DNA of 64,000 nt, taken from positions 930,001-994,000 of the forward strand of contig NZ_JAFIDJ010000001.1 in NCBI RefSeq assembly GCF_017051705.1, read 5' to 3'. Origin of the DNA: Algoriphagus lutimaris (lineage in GTDB: Bacteria; Bacteroidota; Bacteroidia; Cytophagales; Cyclobacteriaceae). The notes below the pieces were generated by a model. That model did not search any database. It saw only the letters and a program-made list of their open reading frames with translations, and had not been told where the DNA came from. Below, piece by piece: positions 14,824 to 23,806 of this stretch (its first letter is position 1; every line of letters begins with the position of its first letter). A program made the translations under genes and the position numbers.

Positions 14824-16413
14824 ATGGGAAAACGGTCTACGCTAGTTTATTTTATTGTAGTATTATTTACGATTAATCTTGGAGAATCTTTCGCCCAAGA
14901 CAGTTTGCCCTATAGGGATTCTACTAGCTTTTTTAAATTTTTAGAGCAGCAAGAGGAAATTCCTGCCTTGGTATACAGGTTTAAATTGGAACTGAAGGAA
15001 GGGTCGGAAGCCTTATTAGCAGATTCGACTTTCCAATTCAGTCAACTGGATAATTCTACATGGATATCCAAAACCTATCCTAATTTTTCATCTTGGTATG
15101 CTGCAGGGGCAGAATACCTTGCGTCTGACCCACCCTTACTTCAACCGGAATTTTTGGTATATGAAGAAGTTTCGGATTACCAAGCTACGCTAGATTATGT
15201 AAGTAACCTTTTGAGGAATCAAGATATTTTTATTCCTGAATCCAGTCTTGAAGTAGGTGATGAATTAGTGATGCTGGCCAATTTGGTTCCTTATGAGCCC
15301 ATGGTAAAATATAGGTTTCATTTTTTCTCTGATTACAAATTGGTGATCGTGGTCAGTTTAATTGTATTCTTTTTAATTATGGCCATCGGAATGATCCTAT
15401 TCATGGTGGTAATCAAAACCAGACATTCCAAAATCGAAGCCTTAAAAGAAAAATATGAAGCTCAAATCATCGGCCCTTTGTCCGAAGTGCTTTTTGAGAA
15501 GTCGGAAGAGGAGATTAATTTAATGACAGATGCTGATATCTATGCAATTTTTCCAGAAAAGGATTTTAAGAAAAAACTGTTTAAAGAAGTATTGATTGAT
15601 AAAATCATCTCTTTAAATAAAAAGATGAAAGGGGATTTTAAGGATAAGCTAAAATCACTGTATAAAAAATTTAAACTGGATACCATCTCTTACAATAATC
15701 TTAAAAGTAAACGGTGGGATGTGGTGACTAGAGGATTGGTTGAAATTAATGAAATGGACGTGGTCGAAGCCTTACCAGTGGTGAGGGATTTGACCAATGC
15801 TTCCAATTTTTACATCCGATCTCAATCGATCGCAACGCTTTTAAATTTGTCAGAAAAGGTTGACCTCTCCACGATAAAAAAACAGTCCTACCCACTATCA
15901 AGATGGCAGCAAATGAATTATTTGCGGATAATCAAATACCTGCAAATTCAGAAATCCTTGAATATCGACACCCTTTTTTATGGTGAGAATCAAACGATTC
16001 GATTATTTGGATACAAGCTGGTAAGAATGCTTGGTAGGGTAGACTTGATAGGACAGTTAGCTGAAATTGCCCCAAATGTGGATGATGTGGAAAAAATAGA
16101 GATTTTAAAAACCTACAAAATCATAGGGATTCACACAGAGGCTACGTTTGTAAATCAATGTCTTAGGTCAGAAAATCCTGAACTCGTCGTAGCCGCAGCA
16201 AAAGCTTCCGGGGTAATTGGGGATCAAGTGTCCGCCCATATATTAATTGAGTTATTGAATGATCAACCCAGTTTCCAATTAAAGATGTTATTCTTAGATA
16301 ATCTGATGAAGTTGGATCAAACCATGTATCAGGAATATATCTCCAAATCAAATGACTTGGAATTGAATCAAATACATGCTCACCTTATAGACCCTCTTTT
16401 ACAGCATGTATAG
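14824..16413 (+). CDS. Membrane protein with cytoplasmic HEAT-like repeats
   Basis: The product is 529 aa. Residues 1-25 are a signal peptide (SFAQD). A periplasmic segment of about 145 residues follows, then one transmembrane helix at about 172-197 (KLVIVVSLIVFFLIMAIGMI), a charged coiled region (KTRHSKIEALKEKYEAQ) and a cytoplasmic part of helical pairs resembling HEAT repeats (about 290-520; for example VVEALPVVRDLTN and VVAAAKASGVIGDQVSAHIL). It joins periplasm to cytoplasm and overlaps the glycosyltransferase start by 8 bases. Likely a scaffold that links the response regulator to the synthase; this is inference from order and topology. Confidence 0.85.
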   Translation: MGKRSTLVYFIVVLFTINLGESFAQDSLPYRDSTSFFKFLEQQEEIPALVYRFKLELKEGSEALLADSTFQFSQLDNSTWISKTYPNFSSWYAAGAEYLASDPPLLQPEFLVYEEVSDYQATLDYVSNLLRNQDIFIPESSLEVGDELVMLANLVPYEPMVKYRFHFFSDYKLVIVVSLIVFFLIMAIGMILFMVVIKTRHSKIEALKEKYEAQIIGPLSEVLFEKSEEEINLMTDADIYAIFPEKDFKKKLFKEVLIDKIISLNKKMKGDFKDKLKSLYKKFKLDTISYNNLKSKRWDVVTRGLVEINEMDVVEALPVVRDLTNASNFYIRSQSIATLLNLSEKVDLSTIKKQSYPLSRWQQMNYLRIIKYLQIQKSLNIDTLFYGENQTIRLFGYKLVRMLGRVDLIGQLAEIAPNVDDVEKIEILKTYKIIGIHTEATFVNQCLRSENPELVVAAAKASGVIGDQVSAHILIELLNDQPSFQLKMLFLDNLMKLDQTMYQEYISKSNDLELNQIHAHLIDPLLQHV

Positions 16414-17866
16414 TTTCCTATTTTATTTTCTGTTAGAAGTACTTGGGATTTTTTTCCTAGTAGTCAGTTTTTCGGTAATCATTATATACCTGACTACCAT
16501 GTTTTTGAGTGCCTTAGAGTTAAGAGATCATTTACGAAGAAATCGATTTGCTGATTATCAGGACATCATTACTTCCCCCATAGCTCCAGGAGTTTCCATT
16601 GTGGCACCTGCCTTTAATGAAGGACAAAATATAGTTCAGAATGCTAAGAGTTTGATTTCCTTGCACTATGGTAAATTTGAAGTAATCATCATCAACGATG
16701 GTTCGAAAGACGATACCCTTCAAAAGTTGATTGATGCCTTTGAGTTGGTTAAAACCAATTATGCTTACAATTACCAAATTGAATGCAAACCAGTAAGAGG
16801 TGTTTATAAGTCAAGAAATGAATCCTTTAGCAAACTGTTGGTCATTGATAAGGAAAATGGAGGGAAGGCTGATGCATTAAATGCAGGGATTAACGTGGCT
16901 TCAATGGAAATCATCTCTTGTATTGATGTGGACTGTATTCTTTCCCATGAATCAATTACTAGGATGGTCAGACCTTTTATGGAGGAAACCAACAGAAAAG
17001 TAATTGCTGTAGGAGGAGCCATCGGTATTGCAAATAACTGTGACGTACAAGATGGGACCGTAACCAAATATCGGATTCCAAATACCCTGCTAGGAAGATT
17101 TCAGGTGATAGAATATTTCAGGGCATTTTTGATGGGAAGGATGGCATGGACAAGAATCAATGGACTTATGCTTATTTCCGGTGCTTTTGGATTTTTCAAA
17201 AAAGACTTGGTACTAGCCGTGGGTGGATATTTTCCTAAAACTGTTGGAGAAGATATGGAATTAGTGGTAAGAATACGTCGCTACATGGAAGAGCGGAAAA
17301 TCCCATATAAAGTAGGGTTTGTTCCTGATCCGTTGTGTTGGACGGAAGTACCCGAAGATGAGTCTGTTTTGTCCCGACAGAGAAACCGATGGATTCGAGG
17401 TACTATCGAAACCTTACAACTTCATAAGGTGGTGAAACTTAACCCAAGGTATGGAGTATTAGGATTACTTTCTTATCCCTATTGGAGTGCATTTGAGAAA
17501 TTCGCCCCCATTGTGGAGCTCTTGGGAGTTCTATACACCTTAACCTTGATCGTAATTGGGGATTTTAGTGCTTTTTATTTTATCGCACTGTTTTCCATGC
17601 TATATCTACTCTCCTTGTTGGTTTCCTCTTTTAGCATATTATATGAGCAAATTGCATTTCATAATTACAAGGATAAAAAAGACCTCAATAAATTAATATT
17701 CACAGTATTAATTGAACCATTTATCATTCATCCAAAGGTGGTTTTGTGGGGTTTGAGAGGCCATATTGACTTTATTAAAGGTAAAGGAGGGTGGGGCCAG
17801 ATGATCCGGACCGGATTTAAGAAATCTGAAGACCGAAAGAATTTTGAACCAGAAACGAATGCCTAA
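16406..17866 (+). CDS. Processive family-2 glycosyltransferase (PgaC/cellulose-synthase-like)
   Basis: The product is 486 aa. An N-terminal membrane segment (about 5-35) is followed by a GT-A domain with NDGS (97-100), KADALNAG (154-161), the DVD motif (174-176), GED (281-283) and QRNRW (325-329), the set that marks processive beta-glycan synthases. Two or more membrane helices follow (about 365-430). No PilZ domain is present, so c-di-GMP control like BcsA is not expected. It most resembles poly-N-acetylglucosamine or hyaluronan-type synthases, but the sugar cannot be read from the sequence. Its placement between the HEAT protein and a YaiO-like barrel supports synthesis and export of an extracellular polymer. 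Confidence 0.92.
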   Translation: MYSFLFYFLLEVLGIFFLVVSFSVIIIYLTTMFLSALELRDHLRRNRFADYQDIITSPIAPGVSIVAPAFNEGQNIVQNAKSLISLHYGKFEVIIINDGSKDDTLQKLIDAFELVKTNYAYNYQIECKPVRGVYKSRNESFSKLLVIDKENGGKADALNAGINVASMEIISCIDVDCILSHESITRMVRPFMEETNRKVIAVGGAIGIANNCDVQDGTVTKYRIPNTLLGRFQVIEYFRAFLMGRMAWTRINGLMLISGAFGFFKKDLVLAVGGYFPKTVGEDMELVVRIRRYMEERKIPYKVGFVPDPLCWTEVPEDESVLSRQRNRWIRGTIETLQLHKVVKLNPRYGVLGLLSYPYWSAFEKFAPIVELLGVLYTLTLIVIGDFSAFYFIALFSMLYLLSLLVSSFSILYEQIAFHNYKDKKDLNKLIFTVLIEPFIIHPKVVLWGLRGHIDFIKGKGGWGQMIRTGFKKSEDRKNFEPETNA

Positions 17867-17869
17867 TCC

Positions 17870-19096
17870 ATGAAAAAAAATGTATTCCTACTTCTTATTG
17901 CATTTTTAGGTTTCGGTTCTCTAATGGCACAGGATTCATTTGATCCTGATGAGTTACTGAAAGAAGCGAGAACGCTCATATTTGACAAGAAATATCAGGA
18001 GGGAAGAAAAATTGCATTTAGGGCTTTGGATAAATATCCAGATTATGCAGATATTTTGATTCTCGTGGGAAGAAGTTATGCCTGGGAGGGAAAGAATGAT
18101 TCTGCATCTATTTACCTGGAACGTGCGATAATTGCGTCTCCTACTTATTCAGATGGGTATTCTGCCTATTTGGATAATTTGATGTGGGCAGGAGACTATG
18201 ATCAAGCCGATGAAGTGCTTACTAAAGCAAAATCAAACTTCAATGAACAATTACCGGATGATTTGAGGTATAAAGAGTCTCGTTTGTATTATTTCAGAGA
18301 GTCTTATGATGAAGCCTATGCCATTGCAGAGGAGCTTTTTGAAAAGGACTATAATCAAGAAGGATTATTGGGTTATATGAATAACCTACAACGCCTAAGA
18401 AGAACCAATGCTGTCGGAGTCACTTATGATTACGATAACTTCAATGGTGCTATTTCCCCGTGGAATACCTTTTCATTTTATGGAAGAACAAGAACTAAGC
18501 TGACGGGGTCTTTAATTGCAAGGGTAACACAATCTTCAAGATTTGATTCTCAAGGAACCTTATACGAGTTGGATGCTTATCCCTCTTTGGGAGAAAAGGC
18601 TTATGCCTATATTAATATTGGAGGTTCTGGAGCAAGTTTCTTTCCTAAGTTCCGATTCGGAACTTCCATCTATTTCAATTTGAATAAAGCTTGGGAATTA
18701 GAAGGAGGGTATCGTTATCTTGGCTTCTCAGAAGCCACCCATATTATCACGGGATCACTGGGTAAATATGTAGGAAATTGGTGGTTGAATTTACGTGCCA
18801 ACGTAATTCCTTATGACGGAAAAGTAAGTACATCAGCTAATTTTCAAGCCAGATACTATTTCAAAACTGCTGAAGACTTTTTCAGCATTCAATTGAGTTC
18901 TGGAGTATCACCAGATGAAGAGAATAGAGATCAAAGCCAATTATTAAATTCCTATCGTGCCAGACTGGGGTATCAGCAATTGATTAGCCCTCGTTTTTTG
19001 ATCTCTGCTTTTACTGGATACAGCAAGGATGAGATCAGTTCGGATAACTTTCGAAATGACCTCAACTTCACCTTAGGTTTGGAATATAGATTTTAA
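17870..19096 (+). CDS. YaiO-family outer-membrane beta-barrel with TPR-like N-terminus
   Basis: The product is 408 aa with a signal peptide ending SLMAQ. Residues about 28-165 are helical TPR-like repeats (LIFDKKYQEGRKIAFRAL, SIYLERAIIASPTYSDGY). From about 175 to the end, alternating aromatic strands finish with LNFTLGLEYRF, the C-terminal aromatic typical of outer-membrane barrels. This is the layout of the YaiO family (TIGR04390), comparable to the TPR-plus-barrel PgaA or BcsC exporters. The likely role is passage of the polymer through the outer membrane. It starts 3 bases after the synthase stop. Confidence 0.88.
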   Translation: MKKNVFLLLIAFLGFGSLMAQDSFDPDELLKEARTLIFDKKYQEGRKIAFRALDKYPDYADILILVGRSYAWEGKNDSASIYLERAIIASPTYSDGYSAYLDNLMWAGDYDQADEVLTKAKSNFNEQLPDDLRYKESRLYYFRESYDEAYAIAEELFEKDYNQEGLLGYMNNLQRLRRTNAVGVTYDYDNFNGAISPWNTFSFYGRTRTKLTGSLIARVTQSSRFDSQGTLYELDAYPSLGEKAYAYINIGGSGASFFPKFRFGTSIYFNLNKAWELEGGYRYLGFSEATHIITGSLGKYVGNWWLNLRANVIPYDGKVSTSANFQARYYFKTAEDFFSIQLSSGVSPDEENRDQSQLLNSYRARLGYQQLISPRFLISAFTGYSKDEISSDNFRNDLNFTLGLEYRF

Positions 19097-19107
19097 GGAA
19101 CTCTTAT

Positions 19108-20289
19108 ATGATCTCAGAAGAATTAAAAATCTATCTAAAACGCACCCTGCCTATTATTGGCATTTTTGTGTTGTTTCCATTGATTAGTTATGGAATTTGG
19201 GAATTCTACCCAAAAAGAAATCTGAATTTACTAATCATTGACAAAACCGTTTTAGGGCCTGGATTAGTTGAACATAGCAGTTTGTTTTGGGTACTAAACC
19301 ATCAGAAGTATACTAAAAGGGATCAGACTTTTTATGATAGGAAAGTAGATTACTTGGGTTATTATCCTGCTGGAGAGAAACCTAAACCAGAGATCAAAGA
19401 TCTTTCCAAGTATTCATCTCAAATGATTCAGGATAAAGTATCTAATCTGGATTTGATTTTCATTACTGATACATATGGAGTAATGGAGGCGACAGAAAAA
19501 GTAGATAACAATTCAATCACTTTAGTTCCAAAGAAGATCTATGGAGGATTAGATGAAAAAGATATTGAGTTGATACGAGAGGCAAAAGATCAGGAGAAAA
19601 CCATTGTAGCTGAATTCAATACCATGGCAAGTCCTACTTCCAAGGAGAATAGAACCGAATTTGAAAACTTAATGGGGCTTCAATGGACTGGTTGGATCGG
19701 GAGATATTTTGATGAAATGGACACCTTGTTGAATACAGAGCTTCCCAATTGGATGAAGTTTCAATACAAAAAACAGCATGATGGGAATTGGTTGCCCTCT
19801 GGACCCGGATTGATATTCATTCATGAAGACGGAAGGATAGAGGGGCTAACCTTTAAGGAAGATTTTCAGAATAAAATACCTCTTATTCGCTCCCAAAAGA
19901 TTAATCCATTAAGTGAATTACTCCCTGAAGTAGTTCCCTATCCGGATTGGTTTGATGTGGTTTTGATTGAGCGGGATTATAAAGTCATTTCCTATTACGA
20001 TATCAACCCCACATCTGAAGGGTTGGAAAAATTGAGAAGTATGGGGTTGCCAAGATTTTTTCCTGCAGCTGTAGTCAAAGACAATGGTAAAGGAAAGTTG
20101 TATTATCTGGCAGGTGATTATTCAGATTTACGTGTGGATTTAGGTTCCTCCCAGTTTACTGGTCTTCCATTTTTTTGGAAAGGTCTGCACTTGGTAACTG
20201 ATTATACCGATAGAGAGAGCTTCTTCTGGAATTATTATTATCCTCTAACTTCGAAAATTCTGGAGGATGCCTATAGCTCCAAAAATTAA
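19108..20289 (+). CDS. Membrane-anchored protein of unknown function in the polysaccharide cluster
   Basis: The product is 393 aa. One hydrophobic helix lies at about 14-33 (IIGIFVLFPLISYGIWEFY); the rest is predicted periplasmic. The region after it has alternating strand/helix patterns (NLNLLIIDKTV, LDLIFITDTYGV, TIVAEFNTMASP) that recall Rossmann-like or class I glutamine-amidotransferase-like folds, but no catalytic Cys-His-Glu triad is visible and no glycosidase or deacetylase motif was recognised. As last gene of the cluster, 11 bases after the YaiO-like gene, it probably acts on or guides the glycan. Its stop overlaps that of the convergent gene by 4 bases. Confidence 0.8.
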   Translation: MISEELKIYLKRTLPIIGIFVLFPLISYGIWEFYPKRNLNLLIIDKTVLGPGLVEHSSLFWVLNHQKYTKRDQTFYDRKVDYLGYYPAGEKPKPEIKDLSKYSSQMIQDKVSNLDLIFITDTYGVMEATEKVDNNSITLVPKKIYGGLDEKDIELIREAKDQEKTIVAEFNTMASPTSKENRTEFENLMGLQWTGWIGRYFDEMDTLLNTELPNWMKFQYKKQHDGNWLPSGPGLIFIHEDGRIEGLTFKEDFQNKIPLIRSQKINPLSELLPEVVPYPDWFDVVLIERDYKVISYYDINPTSEGLEKLRSMGLPRFFPAAVVKDNGKGKLYYLAGDYSDLRVDLGSSQFTGLPFFWKGLHLVTDYTDRESFFWNYYYPLTSKILEDAYSSKN

Positions 20290-22301
20290 TTCTCCGGAAA
20301 ATCTTCAGGTAACAACTTATTAGTCTGAATCAGGTAATTATTCCGGTTTTTGAACTCTTCAAACTCTCCGGTCATCCTGTTGAGATTTTGGGTATCCACG
20401 ATCGGATCAATATTCAATCTATCTGATATAAGGAATAATTGTCCGTCTGACAAGAAGTATTCTCCATGAATATAATCGAGTAGTTGATTTTTATTTCTCA
20501 TCAAAGGCATGGCGATGTTGGACTGAAATGTTCTGGCGGTATCTAATACTTGACCTTGCCAGATCAACTCTTCCGGAAGGTTTAAATCTACTTGTTTCTC
20601 CAGGAAGGATAAGATCGATGGTGTGATTTCCCAATGTGAAACCACTCCTTTAAATGATTCTGGTCCTTTTAATTTTGGTGAATAGATAATTAATGGAACA
20701 TGGAAGCGATCCAAACGAGTAGACATGGGAATTTCAGGAAGTCTGTGGTCACCCGTGATGATGAAAATGGTATTTTCAAACTCTGGCCTTTTTCTATATT
20801 CATTGAAGAAATCGCGAACTGCGTCATCCGCATAGAGCAAAGTCATATAAATATTCTCATAGGATAAATAGTCATTGACTTTGGAATCGCTGAAACCCAG
20901 TTCATTCGAAAGATAATTCCGTAGTTTAGGTTGATAGATTTCGGGATTGGGAACGATATAAGGGTCATGAGAGGTTTGAGTCTGAAAAATCCTTAACTGA
21001 GGAGAATCATCAGATTCTGGTAGTTTACTCAATCCATTAGAGAACATGGCTTTATCAGGGTAACCCCAAGAAAAACCAGATTCAGAAGGCGTTTTTTCAT
21101 ATTCAGGACCATAGCTCTGTTGATCCACAATTAAATCCACCTCTTGATAATCCAAGAAACTCCCTTCGTTATCGAAGTTTTGGTCTGCTCCAATAAAGAA
21201 ATTCAATTCATATCCATTTTCTTTCAAAATACTAAGAATGGTTTCGTGTTTAGGATAGTTGGGAGAGAACTCCAAAAATCCATTTTTCCCAAAAGGCAAA
21301 CCAGCCATGGTGCCAGGAAGTATACCAAATGTTCTACCGGTGGATGAAATTGCATTTTCCCATACTAAACTGGATACCGCCAAAGAATCCAAGAAAGGAG
21401 TGAAGCTCCCTAAATAGGCATCTCTACCGGAATAGGCTCTTCCTAAACTTTCAAATAAAATGAAGACGATATCTGGTTTGGACTCTAAGCTATCGAAAAA
21501 AGGACTTAATACATCAGGATATTCTGCTCGATGCACAAAAGGATAGATGTCATCAAAATAATCCTTTTGCACAATCAGATCATTGCCGGAAGGTCTCAGG
21601 TAAAAATCAAAGTAATAATTATCATCAAACATGAAGTAATTGAATGATGCTTGGGATAAAAAATGAGTTTTATTTACCTGAACATTGCTTTTATTCTCAT
21701 TGGCTGAGCTGTTATCTGTAATAGGGAAGAATACATAGAAGAAAATAAACACATAGGTAACGCCACTGACTACCAAATAAGTTTTAAGTGATAGCTTGAT
21801 GAATCGGTAACCTAAAGAAAGAATCAATCCAAGTACAACGGCTCCAAATACCCCTAAGAAAACCGTAAGAAAGTTTAATTGTCCTGAAGCTTGCACTGTA
21901 GCTAGTAAGTCTTCTAGACTATATGCGTAAACATCACTTCCTAGAGGGAGTAGAGTTTTTAGGAAATAAGATATGAGTGCTACATGGATGATGATGGTTA
22001 ACACAAAAATCAATAGCGTTAAGCCCCTTCCAAGTTTAGGTGAAAATAAACTTACTACTAGATGAACCATAAGCAGCAAACCCATAAAATAGAGATACCA
22101 TCCTACATCCTCCAGTAAGCTTTCTATGATTACATCAGATATGGTAAAATTTAATAAGTGATTACTAAAGACTAGTTTTAATTCTAAAATCCTGATAATC
22201 AGCATTATAAATAAAAACATAATTCCCATTCCCCAGAAGAATCTTAAGATGGTTTGGATTTTCAGGGGTAAATTGGACCTGATTTCGGCTTTTTGGGCCA
22301 T
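20286..22301 (-). CDS. LtaS-like sulfatase-fold membrane enzyme
   Basis: The start is taken at the ATG 22301 (MAQKAEIRS), 671 aa; a TTG 15 codons upstream is less likely. Five membrane helices occupy about 19-195. The extracytoplasmic alkaline-phosphatase-type domain has Glu284 (LFESLG), a nucleophile candidate at Thr321 or Thr324 (SSTGRTFG), His445 (QTSHDPY), the WGYPDKAMF motif (about 413-421) and Asp518/His519 (ITGDHR). This matches lipoteichoic-acid-synthase or phosphoglycerol/phosphoethanolamine transferases. In a Gram-negative it probably adds a phospho-group to a membrane glycan or lipid. It converges on the polysaccharide cluster. Confidence 0.88.
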   Translation of the reverse strand: MAQKAEIRSNLPLKIQTILRFFWGMGIMFLFIMLIIRILELKLVFSNHLLNFTISDVIIESLLEDVGWYLYFMGLLLMVHLVVSLFSPKLGRGLTLLIFVLTIIIHVALISYFLKTLLPLGSDVYAYSLEDLLATVQASGQLNFLTVFLGVFGAVVLGLILSLGYRFIKLSLKTYLVVSGVTYVFIFFYVFFPITDNSSANENKSNVQVNKTHFLSQASFNYFMFDDNYYFDFYLRPSGNDLIVQKDYFDDIYPFVHRAEYPDVLSPFFDSLESKPDIVFILFESLGRAYSGRDAYLGSFTPFLDSLAVSSLVWENAISSTGRTFGILPGTMAGLPFGKNGFLEFSPNYPKHETILSILKENGYELNFFIGADQNFDNEGSFLDYQEVDLIVDQQSYGPEYEKTPSESGFSWGYPDKAMFSNGLSKLPESDDSPQLRIFQTQTSHDPYIVPNPEIYQPKLRNYLSNELGFSDSKVNDYLSYENIYMTLLYADDAVRDFFNEYRKRPEFENTIFIITGDHRLPEIPMSTRLDRFHVPLIIYSPKLKGPESFKGVVSHWEITPSILSFLEKQVDLNLPEELIWQGQVLDTARTFQSNIAMPLMRNKNQLLDYIHGEYFLSDGQLFLISDRLNIDPIVDTQNLNRMTGEFEEFKNRNNYLIQTNKLLPEDFPEN

Positions 22302-22379
22302 AATTGATCTATAACTTTTTGAGTGAAGACTGAAAAGATAGGGCAAAATCGGGTATCTTCAACCTGACAAATCAATTAT

Positions 22380-22922
22380 ATGAGTAAAACAGATCTTCTA
22401 TTTGAACTTTACAGCAATTTGAGCACAACTGGTGCGTTGACTTTTAGTTCAAAATCGTTAGTAAATAAAATGCTTTCATATTCTGATCTTTCAGATGCAA
22501 AACTAATTGTTGAAATGGGAGGTGGGGATGGAAGCATTACACAAGGAATTGTGGACCGATTGGCTCCTGATGCTGAATTGTTGGTATTTGAAATCAGTAC
22601 TTCTTTTTGCGATGCTATGAAAAAGCAATTTCCTCAGGAAAATGTGAAAATCATTAACGATTCTGCAGAGAATATTCATCTATATTTAGATGGAAAAAAG
22701 GTGGATTATATTTTTTCATCCTTGCCCTTTAGTTTTATTTCACCAGAAATCCGAGATGAAATCTTAAGGCAAAGTAGAAGTGCGCTAAACAGCAGTGGAT
22801 ATTTCATTCAGATATGCTATTCCTATTTATTGAAAAGCCTATTCAAAAAGCATTTCAATTCTGTGAAATCAAGTTTTACTTTAAAGAATCTGCCACCGGC
22901 TTTTGTGATGATCTGTAATTAA
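22380..22922 (+). CDS. SAM-dependent methyltransferase, PmtA-like
   Basis: The product is 180 aa. Motif I reads VEMGGGDGSITQ (about 41-52), the acidic strand LLVFEIS follows, and the SSLPFSFI motif (about 112-119) plus the ending NLPPAFVMICN resemble rhizobial phospholipid N-methyltransferases (PmtA) and related KsgA-like folds. It may methylate phosphatidylethanolamine or another envelope amine. It begins a run of forward genes, divergent from the LtaS-like gene, with the DUF3253 gene 5 bases downstream. Substrate assignment is tentative. Confidence 0.8.
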   Translation: MSKTDLLFELYSNLSTTGALTFSSKSLVNKMLSYSDLSDAKLIVEMGGGDGSITQGIVDRLAPDAELLVFEISTSFCDAMKKQFPQENVKIINDSAENIHLYLDGKKVDYIFSSLPFSFISPEIRDEILRQSRSALNSSGYFIQICYSYLLKSLFKKHFNSVKSSFTLKNLPPAFVMICN

Positions 22923-22927
22923 TAGAA

Positions 22928-23179
22928 ATGGATATCCTGAAGACAGCCCTTATGGAAATGTGCAGGAAAAAGAAAAAGTCCTTCTTTTATCCAGATTTGA
23001 TCATTCAAGAAATGTACCCGGAAGACTGGACACATTTCTATCCTGAGTTAGCGTTACTTATAGCATCTTTACTTCAGGGAAGCACAATTGAACTAGAAGG
23101 TCAACCATCCGAGGACTTATTTAAGGACATTGTTAACCGAACAATTAAAATAAGATGTTTGGGTAAACCTAAATCCTAA
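22928..23179 (+). CDS. DUF3253 family protein
   Basis: The product is an 83 aa soluble protein. It has the DUF3253 pattern: an N-terminal helix, SFFYPDLIIQEMYPEDW, a second helix (LALLIASLLQGSTIEL) and an ending like RTIKIRCLG, which looks like a small winged-helix fold. The molecular function of the family is not known. It sits 5 bases after the methyltransferase and 32 before msrA, so it is probably co-transcribed. Confidence 0.78.
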   Translation: MDILKTALMEMCRKKKKSFFYPDLIIQEMYPEDWTHFYPELALLIASLLQGSTIELEGQPSEDLFKDIVNRTIKIRCLGKPKS

Positions 23180-23211
23180 ATCATCTGTTCTAATTCAAAC
23201 ATAAATGAATC

Positions 23212-23790
23212 ATGGATAAGGATTTGAAATTGCCAGAAACAGAAGTATCCATTCCCGAAGGTTTGGAATTAATTACATTAGGCGCAGGTTGCTTTTGGTG
23301 TACAGAAGCAGTTTTTCAGAGATTAGAAGGAGTAAAGTCTGTAGTTTCTGGATATTCAAATGGTCTTATAGCTCAACCTACTTATGATCAAATCTGTACA
23401 GGTACAACAGGACATGCAGAAGTGGTACAGGTTTATTTTGATCCTAAAATCATCAGCCTACATAAGATTTTAGAGGTGTTTTTTGCCACCCATGATCCAA
23501 CTACACTAAATAGACAAGGAGCTGATTCTGGTCCTCAATACCGCTCTGCCATTTATTATATTAATGAAACTCAAAAGTCTATAGCAATGGATCTCAAATC
23601 ACAATTGAATGAGTCAAATGTGTTTGAAAACCCTATCGTGACTGAAATAGCTCCATTGTTAAGCTTTTATCCAGCAGAAAATTATCATCAGGATTTTTAT
23701 AATCGAAATGGGCATCAGCCCTATTGCCAATTTGTGATCAAACCTAAAGTGAACAAACTGGAAAAATTCTTTAAGGAAAGTTTGAAATAA
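23212..23790 (+). CDS. msrA: Peptide-methionine (S)-S-oxide reductase
   Basis: The product is 192 aa. The MsrA signature GCFWC is at residues 26-30, with Cys27 as nucleophile, followed by VKSVVSGYSNG, TGHAEVVQV, FFATHDPTTLNRQG and AENYHQDF. The enzyme reduces the S-form of methionine sulfoxide in proteins, using thioredoxin. There is no signal peptide, so it is cytoplasmic. No MsrB domain or gene is attached. It belongs to the run of closely spaced genes starting at 22380. Confidence 0.96.
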   Translation: MDKDLKLPETEVSIPEGLELITLGAGCFWCTEAVFQRLEGVKSVVSGYSNGLIAQPTYDQICTGTTGHAEVVQVYFDPKIISLHKILEVFFATHDPTTLNRQGADSGPQYRSAIYYINETQKSIAMDLKSQLNESNVFENPIVTEIAPLLSFYPAENYHQDFYNRNGHQPYCQFVIKPKVNKLEKFFKESLK

Positions 23791-23806
23791 TTATTAAAGT
23801 GTAAAT

